Source: Plumapathes pennacea
Taxonomy: Eukaryota; Cnidaria; Anthozoa; Antipatharia; Myriopathidae
Assembly: GCA_964036295.1 (NCBI GenBank)
Contig: OZ038464.1
Span: 2,608,501-2,672,500 of the forward strand
Direction: 5' to 3'
Length of the DNA stretch: 64,000 nucleotides
Part shown: piece by piece, positions 22,815-34,296 of the stretch
How the letters are laid out: the number at the start of each line of letters is the position of its first letter
Numbering within the stretch: position 1 is the first letter of the stretch
The notes under the pieces: generated by a model
The model's database searches: none
Seen by the model: the letters and a program-made list of their open reading frames with translations, nothing else
What the model was told of the DNA's origin: nothing
Position numbers and translations under genes: made by a program

Positions 22815-24388
22815 GATTCCAGATGAACAGGCGTGGTTCGGTCGGTTAGTGCGACCTTTCAGACTGTTATTGACTCGACTCCATGTTCGCGAGATGTCCG
22901 GTTGCTGATGATTTATTGGGTTCACTTCACAGATACACAAAATGGTTGACGATTGATTGACTCACTGACGACTGACCGATAACTAACTGCTGATTGAAGA
23001 CTAACTGCTAACTGAGCAAAGAACTATTGCCTTAAGTAGCCTAGAAAGAAGTAACATATGGTAGACTTACAAAGAACTGGAACAAAGGAGTAAATTATAT
23101 AAAGGAACCAGATGGTGAGCTAAAACAAAGAGACCATATGGTAAACATGATACTGAGGCTGTGGACCCTAAATACTGGCTTACTTGAACTGAAACGAAAA
23201 CTAAACTGCTGACCATCGAAAATGACCATCGCAACACAGACCCTCCTCGGTGACCTCACGCAACGTCTGTTTCGACTTCTCTCTGTTCTGGGTGTAGCTT
23301 GAGCTACGGAACACTGACAGGGAAAGGGGGGATGGGAGGGGGGCGAAGGGCGCACTAGCAGCATCCATTGATAACCTTCAGAACTGACGGAACTACCGAC
23401 GTCAAACAAATACTTTACCTTTTTTACATTCTGTTTCGGGTAGTTCAGTGCTGCAAGTACTTGGAAAATATTCTTGTACATTGTACTTTGTAAAGCAATA
23501 TATTTTGACTCTTATTCATTAATCCATTCTAGACTAAAGATTTATAGGTCGTAAATCTACAGATCAAGTGTTTAATTATGCTGAAATGAAAACGTTTACT
23601 GTGGATTAATATACAATAATTATAATGTATTAAGTTTAAGGTCGGTCTTAATATGACCTGATTTTAGCTGACCGAGTTCCTTCTTGTCTTGACCTCTCAG
23701 CCAATGAATCGCATTAAGATTGTTCAAAACACCACCTAGAAAGTTTGCGTTCTGTCAAAACGTATCAATGAAGCTGAGTTCTGAGCAAGAACTTTCCGTT
23801 TTAGGCAAACAATTTGGAATATATTCCATCAGGGCCTGAATGATCGAAGCACATTTACGCAAAACCCGGATTGTGTTTAATTGAAACAGGAGAGATTTAA
23901 CTCTTCACTTGGATTTGACTAAAAATTGGCATGCATTCTATCCACCAAAAGATGACAAGTTACTTAATCCTGGATTCGGTCAATCAAATTGTACATAACT
24001 GGGCACAGAAGTTTAATAAGATGACCAGTCGACTAAGCAATTTTTTATCCACTCATTTGAGCAACAGATTTTGTAAACTTATTCCCCATTAGGATGCAGT
24101 TTTCAGTGTTGATTCATCCCGTAGCTTTAAAGCACACAAGCTTTAATCTCACGCACTTAAATTAATTCAGATTTGTCCTACAGTATATAAGTCTGTCTCG
24201 TGTCATCTTATCAAACTCCTGTGCGACTTAGGGTTCCAGAACCTGGCTTAGTGGACCAAGTTAGTGTAGATCCAACCGCAAAATGTTTACACATGAATAT
24301 ATTGAAGACATAGGTATAAAAAGGAAGGCTAATTTCCTAAATGTAGAAGTTTGCTGTAGCAAAATAATGTTTTGTGGGTCTAGAATAA
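22815..24388. other. 3' flank of OLD-like gene; nothing else recognised
   Basis: Probably begins with the 3' UTR. No AATAAA was seen near the stop. Short frames, such as 23095-23481 on the minus strand, have no domain and no support. Confidence 0.45.
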
Positions 24389-25424
24389 TTTCTTTAATTG
24401 AGCACTAATAGCCTCTCTTTTTACATGTGCTAAATGCAGTTGTAGACATTTGTTATTTTTATCATTTATTTGCCTAAAGCCTTATCGAATTGCAACTGAT
24501 ATTATGTCTATAACTATTATGGTAATAAAATACTGAAAAGTAAGCTCTCATTTTAATCACTGGAAAGTTTGGTACATTTTCCATGCCAATTGAATTTCAA
24601 ATTCATAAGTTTGAATGACAATTTTGTATGAGAAACAGAAATGACAATACCAGCTATGTGCTATAATAGCAGCTATGATAGCTAGGCTGTCTTTAGGTTT
24701 TGACGTATAACCGGTTAGGTTTCGAAAATGTCTTCATATTTTGACACAGTGGGGAGGGGGAGAGGGGGGTTGCTCCCATTTGTAACACATACAGGCATAT
24801 GCCACTTGTCCTTTAGGTTTTTAATATGCATCTGTCTGTGTTATTTTGGTATGAGAAATATTGGTTTGAAACAGGGTTCTGGTTTTTTAGAATTGTGCGG
24901 CACAGCCACCCCCCTCCCCCCCCCCCTCCCCAACCCCTCCCCTGGGCATACTTTCTGGATAGTTGTCAATGCATCATATCCATATTTGGAATTTGCTTTA
25001 CAGTAATGACATCATAAGGAAGTACGATGGTGCAGTTCAAAAGTGTAGTTGTGAACAATAAGCTCAGTTGAATTTATTGGCAGAAGTGTCAGTTTATTGT
25101 AAAGAATTGGAGGTAAGCATCTAAACAGGAAAACTCAAGCAAGTATGCATTCTTTATCCGCCCTCTCTTTCCTTCTATCACAGATGATACTTTTCTATTT
25201 CCGTTACACATATTACTGAACTACATGTGATGCGTGTCAGTTTTAAATGAACTCAAATTACTCGTTTATGAGTCGTAGGGTGTATCTGTAGCATATTTAG
25301 AGTAACTTCTCTCAGTCAGCTGCAATGTTTCACAATAACTTAGGATAAAAACGACCGCTTGTCCTGCCAAGACTCGCGGGAAAGGCCACCACATAAGACT
25401 CACGCCAGTGTTCCTATTGTTCAG
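24389..25424 (+). repeat. 1.04-kb dispersed direct repeat, copy B
   Basis: Same orientation as copy A at 9188-10226, so the two copies bracket the OLD-like gene. Differences are scattered substitutions, small indels and changes in homopolymer runs. Similarity stops at GACAACAAAAT, where copy A turns into its small palindrome. No part of a second OLD-like gene follows it. Confidence 0.8.
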
Positions 25425-26413
25425 ACAACAAAATGTTTTCGATATCCCTTATTATCGCCAATTTATATTGGTCTTAATACTTTTTTGGTCAGGAATTGAG
25501 TTCGACTCGGCTCTAACTCGACTCTAGCACGACGTCTGAACCTGTAGCCTTAGAGGAAACGGCGTTCTGGAGAGCCAAATCTCTCTTTTTTAGGAGGGAG
25601 GAGGGGGTCGTGGCTTGAACCTGAACCCCTCTGTAAGTGCGTGTCTTTGGATTTTCTCTTAGATCTGGTCTTTGGCGGACTCCCGTTAACGCTTAATAGC
25701 ATTTCGTTAGAAACAAAAATTACGGAGCTGTTATAATGTGGCCGATTATTTTTATCACTGACAGTCGGCATACAACTGTGATTGATTACCTTGTGAACTC
25801 CCAATATTACACTTTCAGTTTCCCAATGTCCCACGTAAGCCTTTAACTCCTTCATTCTACTGTCTCATACCAGAGATAAACTACACAGTATGGAGAATTT
25901 GACACTGAGATATCAATTTGAGCTTGGGAGTGAAAGTTTTAAAGAATCTCTCAGTGGTTCCGTCATCAAAGCCGAAAGCACGGACAGAGAAACAACTATG
26001 GTCTGCCGTTTATGTTTCATTTAAACTTCATACAGTGCATAGATCTCAAAATAACTGTTTTTACGGGGATTTTGAAGCTTGGTAAGGGAGTTTGTCTGGG
26101 TTTTGTTTCTGTTTCTATTGTTGTTTTATCATGCGCTTTTAGAAAGAAAAATGCAATCAAGAAAGTATCCTTTTACTGCATGAACAAACTAAGTCTTGTT
26201 CGTTTGTTTTAGTCGTCAGTACGCCGACCATTACGTCCCTTTTCCTTGGGACAACACTGAATCCAAATTCCTTTTATTGCTGCGCAGCGAGCGAAGCGAG
26301 CGAAGCAGCAGTTCATATTTCTTACACAGAAAAAATCTAGATTCGCTTGGCTGCGTCCGTTTGCAATTAGACCACACTGCCTCACGCGCTTGCAACCAAA
26401 ATGCTTTGCGACA
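25425..26413. other. Intergenic, only repeat fragments
   Basis: A fragment near 25880-25945 (ATGGAGAATTTGACA, then GAGTGAAAG) resembles the TTAACCCTTTCACTCCC element family. No gene is supported; the 101-codon minus-strand frame at 25550-25855 matches nothing I know. Confidence 0.4.
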
Positions 26414-26852
26414 CCACAGGCGGCCCAAGCTTGGTGACGAAGTGTTGCGTAACTCAAGATTATAAAGAAATGTATGGGGATTTTACCGATCCACGGAAAA
26501 TCTGAGAATAAAAAAATTTCTCAACCACGCCATTCCCCGATAAACTTCCCTCATCATATCGATGTTTGGGCAGATTCGCGCTACCCACAAGCTCTCAAAT
26601 AAAACGATATGTTTTCAAACTGCCACGATTTCACGTGCTCTGATGCTTGACCCGAACGAGTGACCTCTCGCTAACGGAGTTTCCGGCCTTCTCTTTCTTT
26701 TGGGTGATGGAAACATCGGTGGGAACTACTAACAGGTAGCCAACGTTTTTCAAATTTTGTGATTTTCCGTGGATCGGTAAAATCCCCATACATTTCCTTA
26801 TAATCTTGAGTTACGCAAAACTTCGTCACCGAGCTTGGGCCGCCTGTGGCGA
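26414..26852. repeat. Inverted repeat, ~92-bp arms, ~256-bp spacer
   Basis: The left arm (26414-26504) includes AATGTATGGGGATTTTACCG. The right arm (26761-26852) is its reverse complement with a few mismatches, including GGCCGCCTGTGGCGA at its end. Frames inside it are not recognised. Confidence 0.75.
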
Positions 26853-27070
26853 CACTTGACTTCTCAACAACAACACGTTCTGCGCGAGTTCTTCCTTTCC
26901 ACATGGGTGACTTGTCATGTGCTGTTGAATATAGTAGGCCCCAGTTGTTCAATACGAAACCATGTCCAGTAGTTAAGTTGCTATCCAGCAAAAGCAATGT
27001 CCTCCCAACTACAGTTATGCGAGATTACACCAAAACCAGCGCAGCAACCACTATCTTTAGATATCCTAGT

Positions 27071-27265
27071 TATATAGATATCAATGAAATACCAGGACTT
27101 CTCCAATTCCAAAAACTGGTATTTTCATCGCGCGCGATATCTTCACACGTGAAGGATAAAATTATATGTTCATTGTGCACGCAATATTTAAAGACAGCAA
27201 GTTCTGACAGGAAATAAGGCTGTGAGACATATCTTTAGTCTTTCATCGATATTTATGTGATAAAC
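27071..27265 (+). mobile_element. MITE with TATAGATATCAATGAAATACC end
   Basis: About 195 bp, related in inverse orientation to 47361-47560. Shared internal text includes ATCGCGCGCGATATCTTCAC and AGTTCTGACAGGAAA. The ends are imperfect inverted repeats (AGATATCAATGAAA and TTTCATCGATAT). Confidence 0.65.
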
Positions 27266-28177
27266 AGAACATTACATTAGAACAGTAAGAAACAATCTTG
27301 TATTTTGATAAAATTTGATATGGTTATGATTGCCAGAATATATAGAGGATATTACATGGTCACTTCAGTGGAGCTACAAATTTTAACATCTCGTGTTGAT
27401 AATATCTCTCACTCGTTTACTGCGCTCACTCGTGAGATATATTATTGCTTGTGACGTCACAAGCTATAAAATGCAGCGATTTTTATTTTTTTTTTATTTT
27501 TCTGGGTTAGAGATCTGCATGCGATGATTGGTTGATATTATCATGTGATTTGTGATGACGTTGTGATCACGTGACTTGTCGAGCAAGCAGTTTCGCCATT
27601 TTGAAGACAGCAAGTTGCTTGCCTTAGTTGGCTCTGTGGATTATTTTATGGACCGCTCATCTTACTTACAAACGCATACGCCGGCTGCGGTAGACCCATA
27701 CTAAATTTCATTGAGCGGTTTTGGCTTGGGTCGGTCCGTTCAGCCTCAAAAGCCACATTGAAAGCCATGAAAGCAAATGCAATGAATTTATCAATGAACT
27801 GCATAACTATGCACAACTGTACAGAAATGTACGAAGAATCTAATATCCAGAACCTTGAGAACTTGAAGGAACAAGCTGAACGAAGGCGCTCGAGATACAA
27901 AGACGAGAACCTGTGTAAAGACGGCGATTCTTGACAAGCGCTTGATAGCGGATTATATGGAACTGTTTAGTATGAGGGTGAACTTGAAGGTACTTTGTAT
28001 TCTTTTACTTTGTATTATTCTTGCTGATACAAGTAAAGCGTCAGAAAATCTGACTTTTGTTTGGAATCAAAATTTCACTCTGCGTGCATTTATGTTGTTG
28101 TTGCGAGATTTTGGCTCGGTGCCATGAAGGTCAAACAATCAGTGGAACAGATGGCGTTATTATTTGAAAATTAGGAA

Positions 28178-28760
28178 ATGGCTGAGGAAAAAGTGACCGT
28201 TGGTAGATCTTGCTTCGCTCAGTTTTATTGTATTCCCATAAATGTTTATGTGAAAGAAAACCGAAGTCCTCAAAGACGAAGTCGTGAGCCAAGCCACGTA
28301 CCATTGAATTACCTTTCACGCATTTTGAACAAGAGTAGAAAAAGCAGGCGACTAATACAAGAATACATTTCAAAGAATGTCCCAAAGTCGTCAAAAGTTC
28401 ATGATTATACCCGAGCTTACGTACTTCACAATGCTAATGCGTTCCGTGAACGTGCATGTAAACAACATGGAAACAATAAAAAGCCACAGATGGAAATGGA
28501 AAGAGAAAATTAGGATCAATAAACCATCGCTGCGAGAAAGCTAGAAGCTCAAAAAGAAGATTGCCAAAAGTAACCGAGGTGCTAAGATACGTTTGTATTT
28601 TAAAATGTGTTAAAACACAGGCATTGCAAGATCAGACGTATTCAGAGATCAAAATCACAGAACCAAGTACAATGGGTTTTCTCTGTCAAGGGATATAGAA
28701 AAAAATTCCGGTCCTTCAGTTGTTGATCCAAACAAAACGATCATCGGTTGGCTTTCTGGA
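28178..28760 (+). pseudogene. Relic of a mobile-element ORF with 2A-like motif
   Basis: A 111-codon basic frame (28178-28513) is followed, in another frame near 28635-28760, by text resembling KYNGFSLSRDIEKN and then GP, VDPNKTI. DIExNPGP-type 2A-like peptides in such a context occur in some invertebrate transposable-element proteins. This copy is degenerate and no enzyme domain is visible, so the family is left open. Confidence 0.35.
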
Positions 28761-29606
28761 TGCACGGAAGCCATACTTTAGGAGCGATTTTGGCTTGCAT
28801 TGTTTTTAAGCGTCGGAAGACTTGAAAATAGCCGTACCCAAATGCTTGATGTGTTACCAGCGGGACCCCCGTAAAGTACGAAGGGTTGTGTTTTGCAAAT
28901 GCTTGATTATAGATACCGCTTCAACCAATGTATCTGTGTTCTGAGCAATATTTGTGTGAAAGAACATCGAATAAGTAGTAGAAGACGTGTCGAAACTTGA
29001 TAGAACTTGAACTTTTCCCTGCGGGCAGAGCGTCTCCCTTTGTCGGAAACTCTGCGACTTTGTGTAACGCGCGGCGTATACGAACAGTCGGCGTTTAACT
29101 TCGTTTTGCGTGCAGTAAAGGTTCTTTGTTTATTGTCTGAGGATATTGAATTACTAATAGGATTGAGGCAAATATCACGCGAGATTAAGATACAAGATCT
29201 GTCAATGAAATGTCACGAGCATAATATCATAGAACGGGGAATCCCGAATCATCAGCTACTTAGCTTTCACTCACGCCGCTTTAACAAAAGCAGGAAAGAC
29301 TGGCAGGCGATTACATCGAGAATATTTGTCACTGAATACCTCGAAGTCTTCAAGGTTGATATCCGACTATCCGAGCCGTAATGTTCGCTCCACAAGCCCG
29401 TGATGCACGCCTTTGTTGTCACGGTATTCAAACGTCTGCAGCTTCCGATAGAGATTAATTTCGTATCGACCCAGAATTTTGCGTTAAAGCTTAATGCATA
29501 GCAGTCTTGAACATATTAGTGATCAGACTTGTACATGTAGGATGCGTAACGTCTGAGATGGCTTTTTCATACGAAGTAATTTCATCATGGGAAGTGTCAT
29601 CTTTTA

Positions 29607-29939
29607 GGCCCCGTCCACACTACGCCGGATAAATTTGAAAACGCAACTTTATTCTTACGGTTAGGAAAACGCTCTTCAAAGTGGATAAATTTGAAAGTGC
29701 CGGCTTTGCGTTTTGGTGTGGACGAAAAACATTTTGAAAACGGAACTTTTCGAAAACCCTGACTCACGTGGCCACGTCAAGTGGTTTCAAAGATTGTCAG
29801 GGACGTTTGTAGAGCAATAACAATACATTTGGGCCCGGAAACATTTTATCCGTTTTCCAGTGTGGACGGAAAACATTTCTTGCGTTTTCAGAGTGAAAGT
29901 TGCGTTTTCAAATTTATCCGGCGTAGTGTGGACGGGGCC
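29607..29939. mobile_element. PIF/Harbinger-like MITE, TSD TTA
   Basis: The ends are GGCCCCGTCCACACTACGCC and its reverse complement, flanked on both sides by TTA. GG-starting ends and a TTA target duplication are typical of PIF/Harbinger derivatives. Subterminal repeats TTTGAAAACGCAA occur at both sides. A short frame inside is not a gene. Confidence 0.8.
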
Positions 29940-30656
29940 TTAATGTGCTACAGCTACTTGAACATGATGCACACGCTGGGAAGATGAGATAAGGCTATTA
30001 CGCTGTCTTACAGCTACTTAAGATGTCGGGCATTTCCCAGTCAATCCCATTACAAAATGACAACACAGTTCCTCCACAAAACATGTCAGCTTGAAAATTC
30101 ACTCAACAAGGTTGCCAGGTTGTATAGAAAGCGTCACACAAGTACTGTCACGTGCATCGGAAAGCAATGAAAACTGGGTTGTTGCAAACGAAGAATATTC
30201 CTACGGGGCCTTCGATAATTGTTTTCTCTCAATTATTATAATGCACTTTTTCGTGAATATCTGTTTGACCAAAATTAGAAGAAAAGAGGGCAAGAAAAAT
30301 AAAGGGAGCTCTTGGATCCGTCATTTGCAAAAACTGACTCGGCTATAATATCTTTTGCATATAAACGCACGACAAAAGTTCCTCTCCCGGGACCCCGCGT
30401 GTCTCTATTCATTGTACTAATGACGTCACAAGCGCACTGGCCACGGGCCTGTCTTGTTAACACTCAAAAATAGAATTCGTACCTCCGCACGGCCATGTAA
30501 TATCCTCTATTTATTCTGGCATTCATAATCATATCAAATTTTACCAGGTTTTTTTTTACTAGATACCAGGTTGTTTCTTACTGCAAATAAGTAAACTCAC
30601 TGTTTAATAATCAGAATTACTTGAATAAACAGGATGGAAATCACTACCAGGGCCTA

Positions 30657-33605
30657 ATGGAGGAACTGCACAATCTAAAGGCCTGCTTGAGGTTCGCAGA
30701 GGAGATTAAAGACAAGGAAACTGAAGGAAGAGTTTGTAATCGAATCGGTTTTCTTTACTATTCTATCGGAAGATACTACAAGGCTATTGATAATTTTGAA
30801 GTGTATCTAACTATCGCAAAAGAGAATGGAAATAAGAAAGGCGAAGGAACAGCTTATGGCAACCTTGGTGCCTGTTACTGTTCTCTCGGCCAATTCGACA
30901 AGGCTATTAAGTATCAAGAAATGTGTTTGACTTTTGCTAAAGAGATTGGAGACAAGGAAGGCGAAGGAACAGCTTATGGCAACCTTGGTGCGTGTTACTG
31001 TTCTATCGGCCAGTTCGACAAGGCTATTAAGTATCAAGAAAGGTGTTTGACTATTGCAAAAGAAATTGGAGACAAGAAAGGCGAAGGAACAGCTTATGGC
31101 AACCTTGGTGCGTGTTACTGTTATCTCGGCCAGATCGACAAGGCTATTAAGTATCAAGAAATGTGTTTGACTTTTGCTAAAGAGATTGGAAACAAGGAAA
31201 GTGTAGGAAGGATTCGTAATCGAATCGGTTTTCTTTACTATTCTATCGGAAGATACGACAAGGCTATTGATAATTTTGAAGTGTATCTAACTATCGCAAA
31301 AGAGAATGGAAACAAGGAAGGCGAAGGAACAGCTTATGGCAACCTTGGTGCGTGTTACTGTTCTCTCGGCCAGTTCGATAAAGCTATTAAGTATCAAGAA
31401 ATGCGTTTGACTTTTGCTAAAGAGATTGGAGACAAGAAAGGCGAAGAAGCAGCTTATGGCAACCTTGGAACTTGTTTTATGTATCTTGGCCAATACAATA
31501 AGGCTATCAAGTATCAGGAAATGTTCCTGACCGTCGCAAAAAAGATTGGAGACAAGAGAGGAGAAGGAACAGCTTATGGCAACATTGGGAGTTGCTATAG
31601 TTTTCTTGACCAGTACGACAAGGCCATTGAATATCTAGAAATGCACTTGACTATCTCAAACGAAGTTGGAGACAATAAAGGCAAAGGAGCAGCTCATGGC
31701 AACCTTGGGACTTGTTATAGCCATCTTAGACAGCACCACAAGGCTATTAAGTTTCACGAAATGTTTTTGTCTATTGCAAAAGAGATTGGAGACAAAAAAG
31801 GTGAAGGGATAGCTTATGGCAATGTTGGGGCTTGTTATACGGCACTTGGACAGTACAACAAGGCTATTGAGTATCACAAAATTGGCCTGAGTATAGAAAA
31901 AGAGATAGGAGGCAAGGAAGGCAAAGGAATAGCCTATGGAAACCTTGGAACTTGTTATTATACCGTTGGCATTTATGATAAGTCTGAACGTAATTTCAAG
32001 AAAGGTGTAGAATGCTGCGAGGAATTGTTTGAGAATGCACCAAAGTGGGATGAAGATAAAGTATCAGTTATTGATACATATATTTTCATCTACGAGGCAT
32101 TGATTGAAGTCCTTCTTGCTCAAGGGAAAATGGATGAAGCTCTTGTCGTTGCTGAGAGAGGACGCTCAAGAGCTTTGTCTGATCTTATCCTTACTACTTA
32201 TCCCATCAGTTATGGATCCGTCACTGAAACCAAGATTTCAGACCTCCGTGAAATCCGTAAACTCGTCAAGAGTTTGAGGAGTACAGTGCTTTTCTTTGCT
32301 ATGCAAAGCCATGACATTTGTACGTGGGTCATACAGCCAAACGGAGATGTACTGTTTGTGAGACGTCACATTGAACTGTCGGAGTATGTCTTGAAAAGCG
32401 ACTTACTTCATTCTGTTACGGATTTAAACTCACTGGTTAACAAGGCAATAGAACTGATGACGTCATGTGGGGCTGTTAGATGCGAAGACCGCTCACTATC
32501 GTTCCTTTACCCAGAGAAATTGTCAAAACCCACTCAGAGGAAACGCCGAACTGGTGCTGTAAGGCCAGTCAATTTGACTTTTCCACAACCACTGGTATCC
32601 AAGTTTAATGCTTCACATCCTGCACCAGTGGAAGATATGAAAATAGCCTGCCCGACAACTTCAGCGCGTCAAGGCAAAACTGAGGCCTCTATCAATCCTG
32701 AAGCATTAATGTTGACCTTTCTGCTGAAAGATTTGTACAAGATTCTTCTGCATCCTGTGCGGCAATATTTAGTGAGATCTCAAGCCATTGTGGTTCCAGA
32801 AGGTGCGCTCGCTCTGGTTCCATTTTCCGCTCTCTTGGATGAAAATGGGAACTACACTGCAGAATCATTTCAAGTGACAATAATGCCGTCACTAGCAACA
32901 GCAAAGATGATCAGAGAGCGCCCAGAAGAACCAGCAGGCCGAGCGAGTCGACCTTTAGTGGTAGGAGACCCAGATATCGGCCAAGTCAAGAAGGGAAAGA
33001 AAGTAATCCCTGTCCCAAGATTAGAGTTTGCAAAGAAAGAAGTCGAGAAAGTGGTCGGTCCGTTTCTTGGTGTTAAGCCACTTGTGGGAGAAAAAGCGAC
33101 TAAAAGCAGGTTTCTGCAAAAAGTTGAAAGCGCCAATTTAATTCACATTGCAGCTCATGGAGATGCCGAGAGAGGAGAGATCTTACTTGCACCTTGTCGA
33201 AGAACTAATATATGCGACCTCGAAGATGTCATGCTGATGATCTCCGATCTCGAAGGTAAACGTATAAAGGCAAAGCTGGTCGTTCTTAGTTGTTGTTACA
33301 GCGGCCGTGGTAAAGTCTGCGGAGAGGGTGTAGTCGGCATCGCTCGTGCATTTCTCGGAGCTGGAACTCGCGCAGTTCTTGTGACGCTGTGGGCGGTTGA
33401 TGATGGCTCCACTTTGTGTTTTATGTATCGCTTCTACGAGTACCTAACGAGCGGAGACAGTGCAAGCGAGGCACTCAAGAAAGCCATAAAAGCCACAAGA
33501 GAACTGAAGAAGTTCGTCCATCCCCGCTACTGGGCTCCTTTTGTTCTCTTAGGCGAAGATGTAACTCCTTTTGTTCGGCCGGCCAAGACATATGTATCTT
33601 GTTAG
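30657..33605 (+). CDS. TPR-CHAT protein, gene 1 (TTC28-like)
   Basis: A 982-residue protein in one long coding exon. Residues 1 to about 460 hold 11 TPR units of 40 residues (consensus YGNLGxCYxxLGQYDKAIKY), a superhelix that binds proteins. The C-terminal third is a CHAT domain, a caspase/separase-like cysteine protease fold. The dyad is intact: His834 in HIAAHG and Cys880 in VLSCCYSG. The downstream core GARAVLVTLWAV-type motif is also present as GTRAVLVTLW. A linker near 650-690 is poorly conserved. I chose ATG 30657 because it aligns with the ATG of genes 2 and 3 (MEELHN) and follows a splice acceptor (AACAG at 30632). TPR units 1-2 and 5-6 are nearly identical, a recent internal duplication. 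Ends ..TYVSC at TAG. Vertebrate TTC28 shares the architecture; bacterial TPR-CHAT proteins act in defence. The substrate is unknown. Confidence 0.9.
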   Translation: MEELHNLKACLRFAEEIKDKETEGRVCNRIGFLYYSIGRYYKAIDNFEVYLTIAKENGNKKGEGTAYGNLGACYCSLGQFDKAIKYQEMCLTFAKEIGDKEGEGTAYGNLGACYCSIGQFDKAIKYQERCLTIAKEIGDKKGEGTAYGNLGACYCYLGQIDKAIKYQEMCLTFAKEIGNKESVGRIRNRIGFLYYSIGRYDKAIDNFEVYLTIAKENGNKEGEGTAYGNLGACYCSLGQFDKAIKYQEMRLTFAKEIGDKKGEEAAYGNLGTCFMYLGQYNKAIKYQEMFLTVAKKIGDKRGEGTAYGNIGSCYSFLDQYDKAIEYLEMHLTISNEVGDNKGKGAAHGNLGTCYSHLRQHHKAIKFHEMFLSIAKEIGDKKGEGIAYGNVGACYTALGQYNKAIEYHKIGLSIEKEIGGKEGKGIAYGNLGTCYYTVGIYDKSERNFKKGVECCEELFENAPKWDEDKVSVIDTYIFIYEALIEVLLAQGKMDEALVVAERGRSRALSDLILTTYPISYGSVTETKISDLREIRKLVKSLRSTVLFFAMQSHDICTWVIQPNGDVLFVRRHIELSEYVLKSDLLHSVTDLNSLVNKAIELMTSCGAVRCEDRSLSFLYPEKLSKPTQRKRRTGAVRPVNLTFPQPLVSKFNASHPAPVEDMKIACPTTSARQGKTEASINPEALMLTFLLKDLYKILLHPVRQYLVRSQAIVVPEGALALVPFSALLDENGNYTAESFQVTIMPSLATAKMIRERPEEPAGRASRPLVVGDPDIGQVKKGKKVIPVPRLEFAKKEVEKVVGPFLGVKPLVGEKATKSRFLQKVESANLIHIAAHGDAERGEILLAPCRRTNICDLEDVMLMISDLEGKRIKAKLVVLSCCYSGRGKVCGEGVVGIARAFLGAGTRAVLVTLWAVDDGSTLCFMYRFYEYLTSGDSASEALKKAIKATRELKKFVHPRYWAPFVLLGEDVTPFVRPAKTYVSC

Positions 33606-34030
33606 ACACACAAGCGTGTACTACGGCTGCATGTATATAGTTTTTACGAGTCGTATAGTAATCACAAAAAAAAAACGAGCCGCTTAGGGAGCAACACCCG
33701 GCAAATTTTCTGTTGTATAGTTTTTAGTTATAAAGTAAATGAAATCAGTACAGCGATTTATACCTAGTCTTTCATTATGCTCCCGAGTTTAAGGTCACGT
33801 CAATTCTTGCTCCTCCGAACACCTTGGGTAAAAAGTACGCGCTGACGTTCGTAAAATATTGTTTTTACTACTCGAAAGTAATGTTCAAATATTTGCGCTG
33901 CCATGTAATATCCTTTATATATAAATGTACGTAAATTCCCCAGATGAACTGCATTTTGCAGCTCTTGGAGCAAATGTAATAATGTCTTAAATAAAAAAAT
34001 AATGAAAAAAAAATATATATATATATATTT
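33606..34030 (+). other. 3' UTR and flank of gene 1
   Basis: The first ~160 bp (to about 33764) match the DNA after gene 2, including an A-run at 33667. A half copy of the ATTACACGG hairpin family follows near 33840-33912, then AATAAA at 33990. Confidence 0.6.
33990..33995 (+). terminator. Candidate poly(A) signal, gene 1
   Basis: AATAAA 385 nt after the stop codon. The equivalent site after gene 2 is at 39986-39991. Confidence 0.4.
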
Positions 34031-34137
34031 AACAATTATTCGCCGAAGTGGAGGTGAATAGCGGTGGATATTTGCCGAGCCATTTCTGTGAGGTAAATAT
34101 CCACCGCTATTCACCGACACTGAGGCGAATAATTGTT
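34031..34137. mobile_element. Hairpin element upstream of gene 2
   Basis: The arms are AACAATTATTCGCC..GGTGAATAGCGGTGGATATT and the reverse complement, with a loop of about 10 bp. It predates the tandem duplication, as the same hairpin lies at 40030-40136. Confidence 0.8.
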
Positions 34138-34296
34138 TTAGTATATACCACACAAGTTTAATAGCCAACTCCCAAATAGCTATTCTGTTTCCGACAAAAG
34201 TGTTCTGTATTTTTCGATTCCGAGAAACCATATAACTATGAAAATGAAAACAATCAAACCTATTTTATGACTCGGTAACACGGCCAGAGTAAATAG

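Larger units (their letters stand above)
27283..30584. mobile_element. 3.3-kb block bounded by ~80-95-bp inverted repeats
   Basis: The left arm (27283-27361) contains TAAAATTTGATATGG, TGCCAGAATATATAGAGG and ATATTACATGG. The right arm (30489-30584) carries the reverse complement in the same order, including CAGTAAGAAACAA at the outer edge. Inside lie hairpin-type ends, a relic mobile-element ORF, a nested MITE at 29607-29939, and no transposase I recognise. The right arm ends about 45 bp before the splice acceptor of TPR-CHAT gene 1. This could be one element or a MITE split by later insertions. Confidence 0.5.

Noticed and set aside
26671-26997. 108-codon minus-strand frame
   Set aside because: Overlaps one arm of an inverted repeat, has no recognisable domain, and the other arm does not preserve it.
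30807-31877. Minus-strand frames of 70-120 codons across the TPR arrays (also at 36060-37475 and 42054-43469)
   Set aside because: They follow the 120-nt TPR period and repeat the same peptide (KVAISCSFAFLVSNL). They are shadows of the sense coding repeats.
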